From Neofusicoccum parvum (Eukaryota > Ascomycota > Dothideomycetes > Botryosphaeriales > Botryosphaeriaceae), in contig CP087209.1 in the NCBI GenBank assembly GCA_020912385.1, positions 1,488,001 through 1,552,000 on the forward strand: 64,000 nt of DNA, read 5' to 3'. Positions 19,866 to 33,102 of the stretch are shown here, in pieces. Numbering within the stretch: position 1 is the first letter of the stretch; each line of letters opens with the position of its first letter. A program made the translations under genes and the position numbers. The notes under the pieces are model-generated. The model was not told where the DNA came from, ran no database searches, and worked only from the letters and a program-made list of their open reading frames with translations.

Positions 19866-22800
19866 ATGGAAGCTCGCGACCCATACCTCCCGCCACAAGC
19901 TTCGAACCATTCCCCGAACGCTGAGTTGCCCAAGTCTGCCGTCTCCCCAGGAGCCATGCGCGACGAATCGCCGCCGCGCACGCCCACCGCGCACAAGGGC
20001 AAGGCTCCAATGCGCGCCCTGGATACCCAGTCACTGCAGCACGAGACTACCTTCTTCGAGGATGAGACGCCGGTAGACAAGAGACGCAGCGGAGCAACGG
20101 AGCTGTCAGTCATGTCGCGAGACTCGCACGACCTGCACTTCAGAGACGTGACGCGCGAGTCTGTCGTCGACAACATGCTGCTGTCGCTGGACAGCCTCCC
20201 TAGCGGCGGTGCCGCCTTCCCCGGCAGCTTTGGCGGCCTCTACAACAGCTTCCAGGACGACGACGAGCCCTACCAGTCCAACGTCATGCGCTTCTCGCCG
20301 CCGCCGCTCTTCCGCGCGCCTGCCCACAACCACTCGGCCTCGCTCGCCTCCGAGTACGACGTCCACGACGATTCCTCCAGCCGCTACTCGAGCCAGCACT
20401 CGCGCGGCCGCCGCAGCAACAGCACGAACAACTTCCGCTCCGATCTGGACAGGATAGAGAGCATGGGGTCAAGGGGCTACGGCTCGGCAAGGATGAGTTC
20501 GGATACGGCGCGGAAGCCGCTGTACGGCGAGGGCAGTGTTGCGCAGCACTCGAGGGGAGCAGGCAGGAAGGGCAGCTCTTCGTCCAGCATGGATTATGGC
20601 TACAGCACCCAGATTATTCCTCCTGGTTCGCGGCGCACGAATCGCTCGTCGAGCTTCGATAATGGGTATGATCATCGGCCCTTTCGCAGTGACGACATGT
20701 CTCCCACCACTGCGTACGAATCAATCCTTAACAGAGGCAGACCCAACGTGTTCGACTACCCGACCTATGATGCAGCGCCCACGCCGACCATCCCGACAGG
20801 AACGCGCAGGTATGGAGATCCTCCGGCCTCTGCACCGGGGTACGACTTTGTGCCGCAGCAGTCGCCGTTTGGGTCGCTGCCAGTGCATGTTCCCGCCGTC
20901 CCGGCACCGTCGTCAAGACGAAACAGTATTCGTTCGTCCTCAAGCAAGGGGCCGTGGAATGGCAAGGCACGGGGCCCAGACGCAAGCATCCGAGCCCAGG
21001 CCACTGAATTCGTCAACGCCGTCAATATTCGAGAACTCCCGCCAATCCCTGCTTTCGCGGATTCAACACCGAGCAAGCCGTCGACGCCGCAGAGCAAAGA
21101 GCCGCCCAAGGAGCGTCGTGGATTTTTCAGCCGCGTTTTTGGTGGCGGTAGGAGTCAGACGCAGGAACCCCGCGCAACGCCGCAGCTGCCTCCTCTCGAC
21201 ACCCGATCTCCTGAGCAAGCGAAGCGCCCTTCGACGACGCCTGCACAAAATAATCATCCGCAGAACGGAGTGAAGGGCACGGTTCGGTCAGGGTCGATAC
21301 AATCCACGCAGAAGCCGCAACCAGCGGACCCTCAGCCGCCAAGGACTTTGACGAAGAAGAACTCGTCCTTCTTTCGCAGGCGGAAGAAGTCTGTGACTGA
21401 GGAGCCCCCGCCGCCCCCGATGCCGCTGCAAGTGCAGCGCGTGGCCGATATTGGAAGTTCTGTTTTGCCTAGCCCGTCGTCGAACAGCTTGCGCAATGCG
21501 ATGAAGGACTACTTAGGCGATCAGCCGACTGCAAGTCCCCGCGAAATGTTTTACGACACTAGGGAGCAGCAAAGTCCCGTCGACGACGGCAACGACCACC
21601 CCGGCGGATTCTCACCTGAGTACACGCCCCACAAGGATGCGACAATCCGAGCCGTCAAGCCGGGATCTCGTGGAACAGATGACAGCGTGGCACCTGCGGT
21701 TGAGGATGTCCAGAACCTGCACCACCGCACACAGGACAGCCCGAAGTACAAGCTCAAAGTGAAGCGAGGTAAAGGGGCGTCGGGTAAGGCGAACGACGAC
21801 TCTTCGTTCCTCGCCGACAGCAGTGAGCACGAGGATAAAAACGGTAACTTCGCAACCCCGGGAAAGAGCAACACGATGTACGTGCCCGAGCAGTCCAGGA
21901 GGCCTGCAACCAGCCCAACCGCCTCATCGACTGGCCACCATGGCTCATCTGGAAAGGAAAACCTTGGGGCCCGTCAAAAGGCCAACGTTGGGGAGAAGAG
22001 AACCGAACCGTATCCAAGCTCCTCGACCGCACAGAAGTCGTCTGTGTTCGCGGAAGGCTATGAAGGGGACGAGGACGGCTGGGTCATTACGACACCGACC
22101 AAAAAGGAGAGCACTGGCCATGACGTCAATGGCAGGAACAACCGAGTTTGGCTCGAACCGACATCCTCAGAAGAGAAACTCGACGAACCTTCATCCCTCT
22201 CCTTACCCCTGGAAGGCGCCAAGTCTTCGCTAAGGACTCTCCAGTCTCCTGCCGATCAACACTCGCCCATCACTCCCAGCGATGCCTATCAATCAGCCTC
22301 AAGCCTCCCCATAGTGCAAGTCGAAGGTGGCGATGTCAGAACCTCCGTGGAGGTCGAACGTACAATGCCGGCCATGGTCAGCGAAGAGCCAACGGAGGAG
22401 GATCGCGAAAAGGCGCAGCAAATCTACGACGGTGACGAGAGTTTTGTCACCAAAGCCAGAGCCGCGGCATGGCTTGGCGAGAAAACTCTAATCAGCGCAC
22501 GTTGCCGCAAGGCGTATATGGAGATCTACGAGTGGACCGGTTTCAGCATCTTACTCGCCATGCGGGATCTATGCAACAGGCTTGTCCTGAAGGGAGAGAC
22601 GCAAGAGGTTGACCGTGTGTTGGACTCATTCGCTAACAGATGGTGTGAATGCAACCCGAACCACGGCTTCAAGTCGTCTGGTATGTCATCTGCATTCTCT
22701 CCAAGTATTTCCGTACTGACTTCGACGACACAGGCGCGGTCCACACTATCTGCTACTCAATTCTTCTTCTGAACACTGACCTTCACATGGCAGACATCGA

Positions 22801-24815
22801 GTCGAAGATGACTCGTGGTCAATTTGTGAAGAACACATTGCCTACTATCCGCAGGGTTGTTGATGCTGAGGCGGAAGAAGCAAACGAGAACGCACAGAAC
22901 ACGAGCTCCCGTAGCGGCACCCCAATGGACGACCCAATGACTCCAATTTCGCCAACTTTCGAGAATGGGGAGAGACAGTCTGTGGATCTCAACACCAAAC
23001 GTTCAAGAAACCGCCTTTCGATCAGACCCGCGATGGGCCTTCGTACGGATTCGGATGGCTGCCCAACGAATCCCGATTCTGGCACTGGAGACTCCTGCAC
23101 GGTCTTGGTGAAGGCGCCGTTTGAAGGCTCCATGAAGGCTTGGGAGTTCCAAGTGGAGGTTGTTTTGAAGGAATTCTACAACTCGATCAAGAACTCGAGG
23201 CTTCCTCTGCACGGCACTGAGACTACTCCGGCTCAGTCGTCGAACAATCTTTCGGTTGGTGGTATGTTGAGGCGCACCCCGTCTGTTCTTAGCAAGGCTC
23301 CATCGGACACGACAAGTTATCGGGGCCGTCACAGCGACTTCCGCTCCGCAACGTCTCGTTGGAATTCGAAGACGCGTTCAAGGCCGAAGTTGTACCCGAG
23401 CTCCACCATTGGCTCAAGCAGAACAAGCTTGGACGACCAGTCTGTTTTCAGTCCGGCTGGTTCTAGTAAGTGGAGTAGCTATTCCATCGGCAAGACTGGG
23501 ACTTCCATGTCTGTGGACTCTTTGGGCTCGCACTTTGTTGCTCCTGACTACCAGCAATCCATTGGTTTCGCAAATGCACTCAGCCAGGCCATCATCCGCG
23601 AAGGCAACGAGGAGAACCACACCATCGCCAGTTACGAGGAGTTCGGCCGTACCGCGCCTCTGTTGGAGGATGAATCTCTCGAGCTTCATGGCCCACCGTG
23701 GGCGAAGGAGGGTATCTTGAAGCACAAGCATCATCTCGAGGCAATGGACAAGAAGTACAAGGACCGCAACTGGAACGAAGTCTTTGCTGTCATTGAGAAG
23801 GGATACATGAAGATCTTCACTTTCAGCATGGGAGCCAAATCGGTAAGGTCCAAAGCAAAGCGGAGGCCCTCTACCGGCGGTGTCGTCGGTGGCGGCAATT
23901 GGATGGACAACGCCGAACAGCTCCATTCCTTCTTGCTTCGCCAGGTCATTGCCAGCGCTTTACCGCCTCCAGGATATTCTAAGACCAGACCCCACGTCTT
24001 TGCGCTCTCGTTGCCCACTGGCGCTGTGCACCTCTTCCAGGCCGGCACTGTAGACATTGTGAAGGAGTACGTCCAGACTGCGAACTATTGGTCCGCGCGT
24101 CTTTCCAAGGAGCCGCTTGTTGGAGGCGTCAGCAACATTGAATACGGCTGGAGTGACAGTGTTATCAATCCCGCGCTCATCGGCAGGCCGGAAAGCTCGC
24201 CGACAACAACTGGCGTTGGAATGCCTCGGCCGAGCATTCAAAGCTCGATTCGCAGCTCCATGGACCATGGGACGATCAAGGCGCGCTTGCCTGGTGACAA
24301 GGTTGTACTTTCTGACTGGACACCTCCGACTCAGAGCATGATGGCCAGCAACCTCATGGAAGTCGATCAGCACAAGGCCCTGTCGGCGTACGTCAAGAAC
24401 ATCGAGGATGAGTTGCAGAGACATCAGGAACTGAGGGCACCGATGATGATTGCGGTAAGTCCATTTATGATTCATCACTTCGATGTGTTGGGGCTTTTTT
24501 TACTAATTCCTATAGTTCTCTCCGCGCCACCCTAATGCTGCAAAGTCCATGGCCAACTTCGAGAAGAAGTCTGCATATCTTCTACGTGAGCTCGTCAAGT
24601 TCAAGACTTACATCGATGCGCTTAACTACGCAAACGATACGAGGGATAAGATCTACGCGGAGCGCGAGGAGCGCCTCAAAGCCGAAGAGTCGGCCAAGAA
24701 GGAAGCGGATACGGATGCCAATGGCGTGGACAAGGACGATGATGACATGTCCGACCCTGCCATCCCCCAATCCGTTGGCCGCCTTCTACGCGCTTTTGAC
24801 ACTCCGGATAACTAA
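19866..24815 (+). CDS. ARF guanine-nucleotide exchange factor (SEC7 + PH), Syt1-like
   Basis: Exons 19866-22680, 22734-24454 and 24516-24815 encode 1,611 residues. Residues 1 to about 830 are low-complexity and probably disordered (Ser/Pro-rich, many phosphorylatable sites). The SEC7 domain spans about 840-990. Its motif 1, LVLKGETQEVDR, carries the catalytic 'glutamic finger' Glu911; motif 2, CYSILLLNTDLH, follows just after the first splice. A PH domain spans about 1255-1415 (WAKEGILKHKHHLE through SARLSKEP). The C-terminus is a charged coiled coil. The layout matches yeast Syt1 and related fungal ARF-GEFs, which load GTP on Arf or Arl proteins at Golgi or endosomal membranes. The frame is open upstream to 19668; I use MEARDPYLPP as start because it follows GC-rich leader-like sequence. 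The start is the weakest point. Confidence 0.93.
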
Positions 24816-27800
24816 TTTTGGGTGCGTTTTCTTCTAGAAGCCCGATGAAGTTTGCGACGTGGAATCACCCGCGACGACAGCGGCGATTGCACTGGCAGGG
24901 ACGCTCGAGGTTCGTACGGCGTCATTATTCATAACTTTACGGCTTTCGAGTCGTTGCTGCAGGTCTCGCCGCCATCGTTCACCAAGCCCTGCGTCGACTT
25001 TCGGACGGGACTTCAGCTATTCGTTTCCTCTATTTTCTTCCAAGCTTGCTGTTGCAGGTTTTCTTTCTCCCTCCTGATTCATTGCTTTGCAGGGAAGACA
25101 TGATTGAGAAAGCTGGGTTTTTCTTTATCAGCAGTTGATTATGACCTTACGGCGCGGCATGCACGTTATGTTTCTCTTTACTTCTCTTCTTCGGCCCGTT
25201 GGCTCCATTCCCACATACCTCTCCGCCATTGCTCAACTTCTGCTTCATATGAGGGGATCGGTCCCTGCTATTTCCGTATATCCCTCTTTCGCGATCGGAG
25301 GCTTACCCTGCTATCTCGCCGAACAAGCCTGATGGCTGGCGGAGAAGCATAGTCTTTGTGCTCTTGTCTTCTTGTTGAACTTCAAGTGCATGCATTAGTA
25401 CTTTTATTCCCTTGCTGGGCGCTCTGGGTGGGTTTGAATGGGCGGATGAGTGCTGACTGGGCGGCTTGTTGTGACAAATTTTTAGTCTTTATTGTCTTCT
25501 CTGGTACCATCTGGTGGGTTGGGTTGGTCGTTGGTGGTCACACTCTCAGTTATCAGACTTTCATCATTGGATGGGGATAGAACTGGCGGAAGGAGCAAAA
25601 AAGGTCGTCTACTACTGCTACCATCAAAACTTAGTTCTATTTCTCTTTCTTACTTGGCACCCCCAAAACATTCCCTTTCTTCAACTGTCTTGGAAACCTT
25701 CTTCATTTCCTTCTCGTTTGTTAAAATTTGGTGAATAGCATAGCGCTCGTGTAATAGCCTGTACAGATCAGAAATATCAGCATGGATACCCCCCGTTTGC
25801 TCAAAACCATTCGTCTCGCGCACAGTTCCCGTGGCTGATTGACTTGACGATAGCCCGCCGTCCAGCATCCGCGGCACTCGAACGGCGGCATTCAGGCGCT
25901 ATGCCGCCCTCTTCCCGCTCTGCCTGCATAGACGTGCAGGATGGCCTGTTTGACGATCGCGGATGGTCGAGACGACGTTCGTGAGGTGTTTCCCGCCCAT
26001 CGGCAATCGCCGAGCTTAAGTTGACTACCGACAGATCTATGACGCACCAGACTACTGCACGCCTCCAAAGCATGGTGCCGGAAAGAGCAGGTCGCCAAGT
26101 GCGACGATTGGCTTTATGATCTGGGCCACGATTCGTCCTCCAGGCAAGCCCGCCGCCATAGGGTTGTGGCTGAAACCTGGGCTGTGGCTTGGCCGTGCCG
26201 GTCCTCTCTCCTCTTCACGAGCAACCGCGGGAATGGCAGTTGAGAGGCTGTGAAAGACGCGGGTGGGATGAGAGGTGCTTGGTGCGTCGCTGACGTGAGA
26301 ACGGCTCACGTTCATGCTCTCCCCCCCTCTCCTTCTCTCAGTTGGACAACCCACCCCCTACGTTTCACCATAAAATCTTCGCCGCCCAATCCCAGCTTCA
26401 GCTCCCACAAAAGGCCCGTTCCGCAACTCTGGCCGGTGCCTTTCGAGTCGCCGGGCGCTCTTTGGCTCGGTGCACTACTCTTACTCGCGTGCGTATTATT
26501 TTGCCTGTCCTTTTAGGCATAACTTTAATTGTTTGCAACCCCTGCATTATTGCAAGTCGATGCGCCTCGGTCTGCCTGCCGAGCCGACGCGCTCTTTTTT
26601 TAAGCTTAAAGCCTGGAAGGGTACCTGCGCTATAGCATGACTTGTATATTTCTCAGAGCTGGGTTCCTTGCGGTGGCAAGATGGACGGGAAGGCGGATAT
26701 GCGCTACCGATCGATCTGCATTGTGTAGGTGGCGTGGGACGCGCTGGCGGGTGGCGACTTGGGTGCGTACTGGTGGCGGAGAAGGGTTTAGGATGGAGGT
26801 GCTGGGGTGTTGTGGTGAGGTGGCAACGGGATGGGAGACGGGTCAAGGTGATGGGTTGGGTCTGAATCAAGGGTGGAGAGGAGATGCTTTTGGCTATTGC
26901 GACACGATCGCACGGATGCGTTGTGGTTGAGCCTGATTACGACGGCCGTGGGTTCTTCTCTTCTTCATTGTGGGCGTCGGCGCTGCGCATTGCGCCTTGA
27001 CTCTCCCACTGTCCAGCGCCCGTGGTGGTTGCCAGCCATTTCCTCGACGGCAGGGGGCATTGCCTACAGACAAACTGCCCAATCATTCATCACGAAGCAC
27101 GGCAACACATTTCTCTGCTTAGTGTGACGAAGCGTCTGGGCTTTCGGCTATGCGAGCCGTACCGCCGCCCACTGACCCACTGCCACGCTCGTTCTTATTT
27201 CCTCGGACCCCACCGGCCTCTCCACTTCTGAAACACATCCTGCATCACCCAGCTTCTGACTGGATCTCTTCACACTGTTCTGGTCCCCCATGGGTCATCA
27301 GATTCATGGGAAATGGGTCGACGCATGGCCCGGCCAGCATCCCGAGAGTTCCACTGTCAACTCACACTGTAGACTAGGTTGTAACATTCGCATGTCTCGC
27401 GGAAGGTATCCGGCTTGGCTTTCTGCTCATTGGGATTTGCTTTTGTCTCCCTCAACAATTCAACCGCTGGACTCTTGAGATTGAAATTATGCTCCACTTC
27501 CGAGCCACCCTGGAGAGAAACAATGGGGCTCGGACGTATGATCCCATGAAGTCTAGAACATCTGTTTTCACATTGCATTTCTTTTGTTCAGCTTCTGACC
27601 AGTCTTTTGTGAACTAATCCTTTCTGAATATGATGTCTCGGAAGCCGTGCTCTCCGGCATTTTCTCCAAACCCATATCCCAGTCCGTCTTCTCTACGGCC
27701 CTTTTCTGTTCCAGCTACTCCGTGGTCAAACCTTTCCAAATCCGTCTGAAGGAGCCAGAAATCCTCGTACAGTCATCAGGAGTCAATCTCTTCGTCCTTG

Positions 27801-29589
27801 CCCTTCTGTCTGCTTTTCCGCGCGTTCTTTCGAGACTTCGTCATTTGGATTTGCAATAGCCCACCTTTGTAAGGAATTGAAAAGTTTCTTCTGTTGCTTT
27901 TGGTGCCTCATCTCTTCCAGAATAAACCTATCCCTACTCGTCTCAACGAGGATTACATCCATGTGTGACAGCTTATTCTACCAGTTATATAGATGATCTG
28001 CTGCTCTGACCATGCACTTCAACCTCTTTGAGCCTTCATCGAGAAACGTGTCCAGTCCCACGTCTACATTGAGGCCTCTTTAGTTCAGTATCTGGAATAT
28101 CATTCCTTTGGATCTATTCTCATAAGCTTATTTGTACCCTTCAATTATTTGAAGTCTACTTCTGGAATCATTACCACATTCTCTGTAGCCTGGCGAAGGA
28201 AATGGACCAGGAAAACCAAGAGGACCAGGAGGACCCAGTGGACCAAGGAGACTAGGATGGAATGAGAGAGCTAGGAATCAATACCTAGGGTAATTGTAGG
28301 ACTGCCACAGCAGCCACTACTGGTAAGCAGAAAAACGGGAAAAGAAGGGGTAACGCACCCAATATAAAAGAGAGGAGAGGTTTTCTACCTAGGAAAGGTT
28401 TTCCCCCTCGTGTAAACTACTATAGATAGCCTACCCCGCATGGACCCGTAAGGGAGCTAAATCGGGATGAAAATGAATCTATTTATTTATTTATTTACCA
28501 CATTCTCTGAACAACAACTTAAGCTCTGTCTTTTTGACTGATTCTTCACTACCTTCCTTACTCTGCATCTCTCTAGATTTTGTTTCTCGTAGCCTTCGTG
28601 TGGTTCTTGTTTGGAGCCGCCAGGGGACACACAGGATGCCAGCGCACTCATGCGCCTCATCCAGGCATGAACGCTGAGCGCAAAGCCCCAGCTGTTGCTC
28701 TTGCCGCCTGCGAGTTCTCTCCTTTGGTTCTATTCCTACCAGCGCGGGCCCCCGGTTTATTATCTGTTTGAGAGTGATGAAGAGGCGCGGGTTCTGGAGA
28801 CTATTATTCCTGCCCTGGAAGTGGCTTGCGGCAGCCTCGCGAGCAGCCAGGCAATCGGGATTCTATATCCATACAATTTCCATCCGCAAGCAGCGCCTCC
28901 ATAAACATCCGTGACGCTCTGTCCCGCCGCCCGTCTCCAGCAGATAACGTCCGCAAAGGGCTGTCCGGGCTCCCTCCTCCCCCTCGTGCGCGACCGTCCA
29001 GCTACGAGTTTGCTACGTGCGGCCAGCCCCCACACCGCGCGACCGGTTCCCTACGGTGCAACGGCAGTGGGTCCATGTACAGTAGCCGTGCTGATAGTAG
29101 CTGAGAAGCGAGCATTTCCAACTTTGCAGAAGTCTCAGGCAGAGCTGCAAGTAGAGCCGTGGACGCGCTCAGTATTACCCCGAAAACTTACTTGGATCCC
29201 GGCTATATTCTGGAACGGGAGGAGGATCGCCGGAGGCTGGGCCTGTTTTTATGAGGCCGGGTTGGGGTCAAGCATCTCGTAGAAAGCCAGAGTTGGCCGC
29301 AGCCTGTACAGGCCACTCCATAGCATTGGTCATATGAACCGCGGGCGATGCACTTGACCTACTTCACACAGTTGCAAAGTCACGTAATAAGCAAGGAATT
29401 TTATAGCGAGTGAGCCTGTTGACTCGCATTTTGTAATACCTAAGCAGCTATGTAGCTACGGTAGAATAACCCCAAGCCACCCGAACCTTTTTTCCCAGCA
29501 AATCTCATGGACTTTGCAAACCACCATCCACCAAATCTAACCGCGACCACTGGGGTGCACGAAAACCACTGCAGAGAGGGCGGAGGCAC
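24816..29589. other. 4.8-kb gene-free convergent intergenic region
   Basis: This lies between the 3' ends of the ARF-GEF and Argonaute genes. No frame shows a recognisable domain or consistent splicing. T-rich stretches occur at 25.4-25.8 and 27.5-28.1 kb. It contains the SINE-like insertion annotated separately. It may hold non-coding transcripts, which cannot be judged from sequence. Confidence 0.5.
28171..28509 (+). mobile_element. SINE-like non-LTR retroelement insertion with 15-bp target-site duplication
   Basis: Identical 15-bp direct repeats (TTACCACATTCTCTG) at 28171-28185 and 28495-28509 bracket a 309-bp insert, 28186-28494. The insert begins TAGCCTGGCGAAGG and ends in a simple (ATTT)n tail. 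A long exact duplication plus a microsatellite 3' tail is the product of target-primed reverse transcription. There is no ORF and no terminal inverted or long terminal repeat, so it is either a SINE or a severely 5'-truncated LINE. A purine-rich collagen-like tract (GGACCAGG units) lies near its 5' end. The TSD copies are identical, so the insertion is probably fairly recent. I could not identify convincing Pol III A and B boxes. Confidence 0.75.
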
Positions 29590-32500
29590 TTAGATGTACC
29601 ACATGGAGAAGTCGATGTTGGCAGCGTTGCACATCGGGGTGATGGGAGCAACCTCGGTGGGCGTCTTCTCTGAAGTGGACGTCGCAGTCTCCTTGGGTTC
29701 CGTGGTCTGCTTCTTGCCGGATGAAGGAGCACCCTCAGCAGCATGACCACGAGCACGCTGGGAGGCCAGGTGGGCGTAGTACACCGCAGGGAAGAGGCTG
29801 ACCGGAGTCGTAGAGCGGATGTACTGGAACGAGTGCTCGAAGACCATCTGCTGAATCTCCTCGGAGCTCATGCCCGCCTCGTTCTGCAGGACCGTGTAGT
29901 GGACCGGGCGAGCAGTGCCCTTGATAGCCGAGTGGGCGCAGAGGTAGAAGTCGAACTGGAAGGGGTGGGTGACGCCAGTCTCGACGAGAGTACCAGGGTT
30001 GGGGTTGCCGTTGCGATCACCCTTGCCGCCCTCCGGGAAGAAGCGGACATGGTGGCGCTTGGAAGCGATGATGACGACGAACTTGGTGTTGTGCTTCGCA
30101 TTGAAGCGCTTGAACAAGTTCTTCATGTCCCGAACCTCCTGCTCCAGCACGTGCTGGTACTGCGGCTCCGACACACCATCGCGGAAGTAGATGACGCGCT
30201 CCGGGAGCTTGCCGCGACCAACCGAATTGACCCAGTGGGTGACCATGCGGTTGAGGAGGTTGTCGATGTTGGGAGTGGAGATCATCTCAACGCGGAAACC
30301 GTTGGTGTCGCACTGAGCGGCATAGCGGGTCAAATTCTCGTTCAGCGACATGGTCATGGCAGCGAACGAGCCGGTCGAGCCGTCCTTCAGAGCACCAGGC
30401 GAGGGGTGGGAAACGTCAGCGCCGATGCACATGGTAGGGATCTTGGCGTTGGTCGGGGCGATCTTGCTGAGAGCACCAGTAGCCTTGGAGGTGAAGCCGC
30501 CCAGCTTCGCATTGACCTTCATGCACACGTTCGAGTGGTACTGATCCTGATTCTTCATAACGTGGGCCGACTGGACGAACTGAGTGACCACACCGTAGCG
30601 GCACTCGCAGATTTTCTTGATCCGGTTGTAGGTCTCGGAGTTGCGGTCGGGCACGACGAAGAACAAAAGCTCGGGGCGGCGCTGGTTGGTGTTGCCGACG
30701 GCATTCCAGAAATCGGTGACCATCTCAGGGCCGCGCTGAATGTTTCCGGGAACGAGGACGTACTTGGGGTTCGGAACGTCGCCGCCGTGCTTCTTGTAGA
30801 CCTCGACGAAGCGGTTGAAGAAGCGCTTGCACGACTCAGCATCAGCAGAGCCACGGCCCTGGACGACGCAGATCCCCCAGGACTTCAGCTGCTCGGTGTT
30901 CTTGCCGAGGAACTTCTTGCCCAGCAGCATCCAGCGGCCCTTGGCGGCCTCGTTGGGCGCAACATGAGCCGAGTTGCCAGTGCCACCGAAGGTGACCTGA
31001 GGGGGCTGCAGCTGGCGCGCCTTGACGACGGTGGCGTTAGGATCGATCTTGAGTCCAAAGTGTGCGAGGGCAGGGTCCGAAGGCCAACTGAGCATGTTGA
31101 GGCCGTGGTCGATGCTGTTCCAGCGGTCTTTGGGTGGAGTAACGGCGAACTTGATCATGGCAGCCTGGGAAGGTTAGCGGCGCATTCAATCAAGAAAAGG
31201 AAGAGGCTTACTCACAGTCTGCCTCTCGTTGAGCTTAAACGGGTACCGCTGGTTCTGCTTGATCTTGCAGAGGTCCATGGGAATGACAATGTCCTTCTTG
31301 GTCATCTTGACCAATGGAAGACCGGCCTTGAGAACGATCTGATATTTCCGGCGGAAGTAATCAGCTACAGTCAGCCACTCGCGCTTCTCGCCATCGCGAA
31401 TCTCGATCCTGTGATCCTGTGGGGTGCGCGACATGATCTTCTCGATCATGAAGACTGGAGGCTCTCCAGTCTCGTTGTCCAAGCGGTGGTTGACGAAGAC
31501 CCGAACCTTGCTGAGACGCTTCAGGTTGGTCTTCATCACCGACTTGTCCCAGTTCCTGAGAGCTGACTGGAAGGAGGTGTGAAAGGCCTGAGCGTTCGGG
31601 ATGTTCAGCATCTGCATGCAGGCATCATGAAGTGATGACTCCTGGAAGAAGGTGCCGTTGGCAACATCAACGTTGACCGTGAGGCAGGGCCTGTTGTTAG
31701 GGTTGGTGGCGATCCTCATCGAAGAGAAGACACCTTTGAAAGCCTCTACCGAGCCGCCCAGCGGGGAGCGGGTCTGACCACGGGCGAAGAAGCTCTTCTT
31801 GATCCGGGTGAACTTGCCCGAGGGAGTCTCACGCATGAGATGGTCGAGGAAGATGATGGCCCTGGTGGCATTGGTCAATATGGCTGATGAGCGTGCATGA
31901 TGGAAGTGGGAGAAACTTACTCAGTAACCTCGTTGTCGTAGTCGGCCTGGCCACCGAGATAGCCGCTAAGGAGGTCAAAGCGCAACTTCTTGGTGCAACG
32001 CAGGTGGACGCGGTGCTTGTTCCTGCCCCTACGATCCGGACGAGGGTCGCGACCACGCTCGACATCAAGATCGACCTCGATGGTGAAGTTGGCGATCTTG
32101 TTGAGCGACCAGGCGATCTTGTTGCCGTCAAAGAGCCAGCCCTTGCCAAGCTTGCTCTTGAGGGTCTTAGACTCCCAGATAGCCATGACAAGGCCGCGCT
32201 TCTCAGTGCCGGAGCCGACGATGACCTGAGAAAACATATCGTCAGCAGCTGTTGAGGCATGAGTGGAAAATAAGGAGGAAAGGAAGTGCTTACATCGTAC
32301 TGGTAGATGTTTGAAGTCGGCATCTGAGTGACCGGGAAGGTGTTCAGCTTGACTGAAATCTCCCTGCCCTGCGTGTTGAGCTTGTTCGGGCGCCTCGGAA
32401 CGGAATCCGGCATGGCGACCTTGACCTCATCGTCAGTATGAATATCGGCATGCTTGAAGATGTTCGACATGGTGGTGCGGAGAGGGTGGTGGCGATCACT

Positions 32501-33102
32501 CAAGACAAGAGGGATAGCTGATGATGTGCTGGAGCTCAAGTCTTGGGTAATTTATGTTGCTGTGGATGAGGAAGGAAGACGAGGGGTATGAAGACAGGAC
32601 CCGACTTTATAGTCAAGTCTCTTGACGGACACTTGCGATCATCTGGCAGGCTGGGCGATGCACACATGTTCGTGGCCGATGCATAGGCCGTCTTGTGACA
32701 CCACGTTGTGGTGGTTGGGAGGGCTCGCGGATGCGTTGAGGCTCCATGCATGCATGGGGGCAATAGGACGGGACAATAAGGGCATGGAGCATGGGGCGTG
32801 GGATACAAGAGGAAAAGGAACATTTGACTTACACCGCGAGAGGCATACCAAGCCTGAATGCCGAGGGTGTCGTTCAGGTTGCGGTGGATATCCAGGGTCG
32901 AGCCGGGGGCCTGCGGGTCAGCGTTGCCATCAAAGCGGGGCAACGACTGAGGCGACGAACGCGACTCCGATGAGTGCTCTGGGCTGGGGCGCTGAGCACC
33001 GGGAGACTGGGACTGGCTCTGGCTCTTGCCCTCTGACGAAGGCTCACCGCAAGACGAGGCGGCGGCCGCGGCCTTCGCACGACGCTTTCCCGCACCGGCC
33101 AT
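29590..33102 (-). CDS. Argonaute, slicer-type (QDE-2-like)
   Basis: Five exons (32835-33102, 32294-32517, 31921-32225, 31216-31861, 29590-31164) join in phase to 1,005 residues. An Ala/Ser/Gln-rich N-terminal tail with RFDGNADP leads into the N domain (ISVKLNTFPVTQMP), then ArgoL1, PAZ, Mid and PIWI. PIWI catalytic residues are intact: Asp731 (GADVSHPSPG), Asp810 (YFRDGVSEPQ) and His946 (VYYAHLASQRAR), with Glu774 (RVEMIS) a likely fourth member. The chain ends in the characteristic hydrophobic MWYI. The protein should bind small RNAs and cut targets in quelling, siRNA or antiviral defence. The first junction is uncertain: GTGTAAGT offers overlapping donors, and its 317-nt intron has a weak acceptor. 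Acceptor CACCAG|GGCC at exon 4 is chosen because it restores NEVTEAIIFLDHLMRE. Confidence 0.93.

Noticed and set aside
26342..26635. Plus-strand frame MDNPPPTFHHKIF... followed by a GTGCGT donor, considered as a small mitochondrial protein exon
   Set aside because: No continuing exon with conserved sequence could be found downstream.
29743..31566. 607-codon plus-strand frame opposite Argonaute
   Set aside because: It is the antisense shadow of conserved Argonaute exons, kept open by codon bias.
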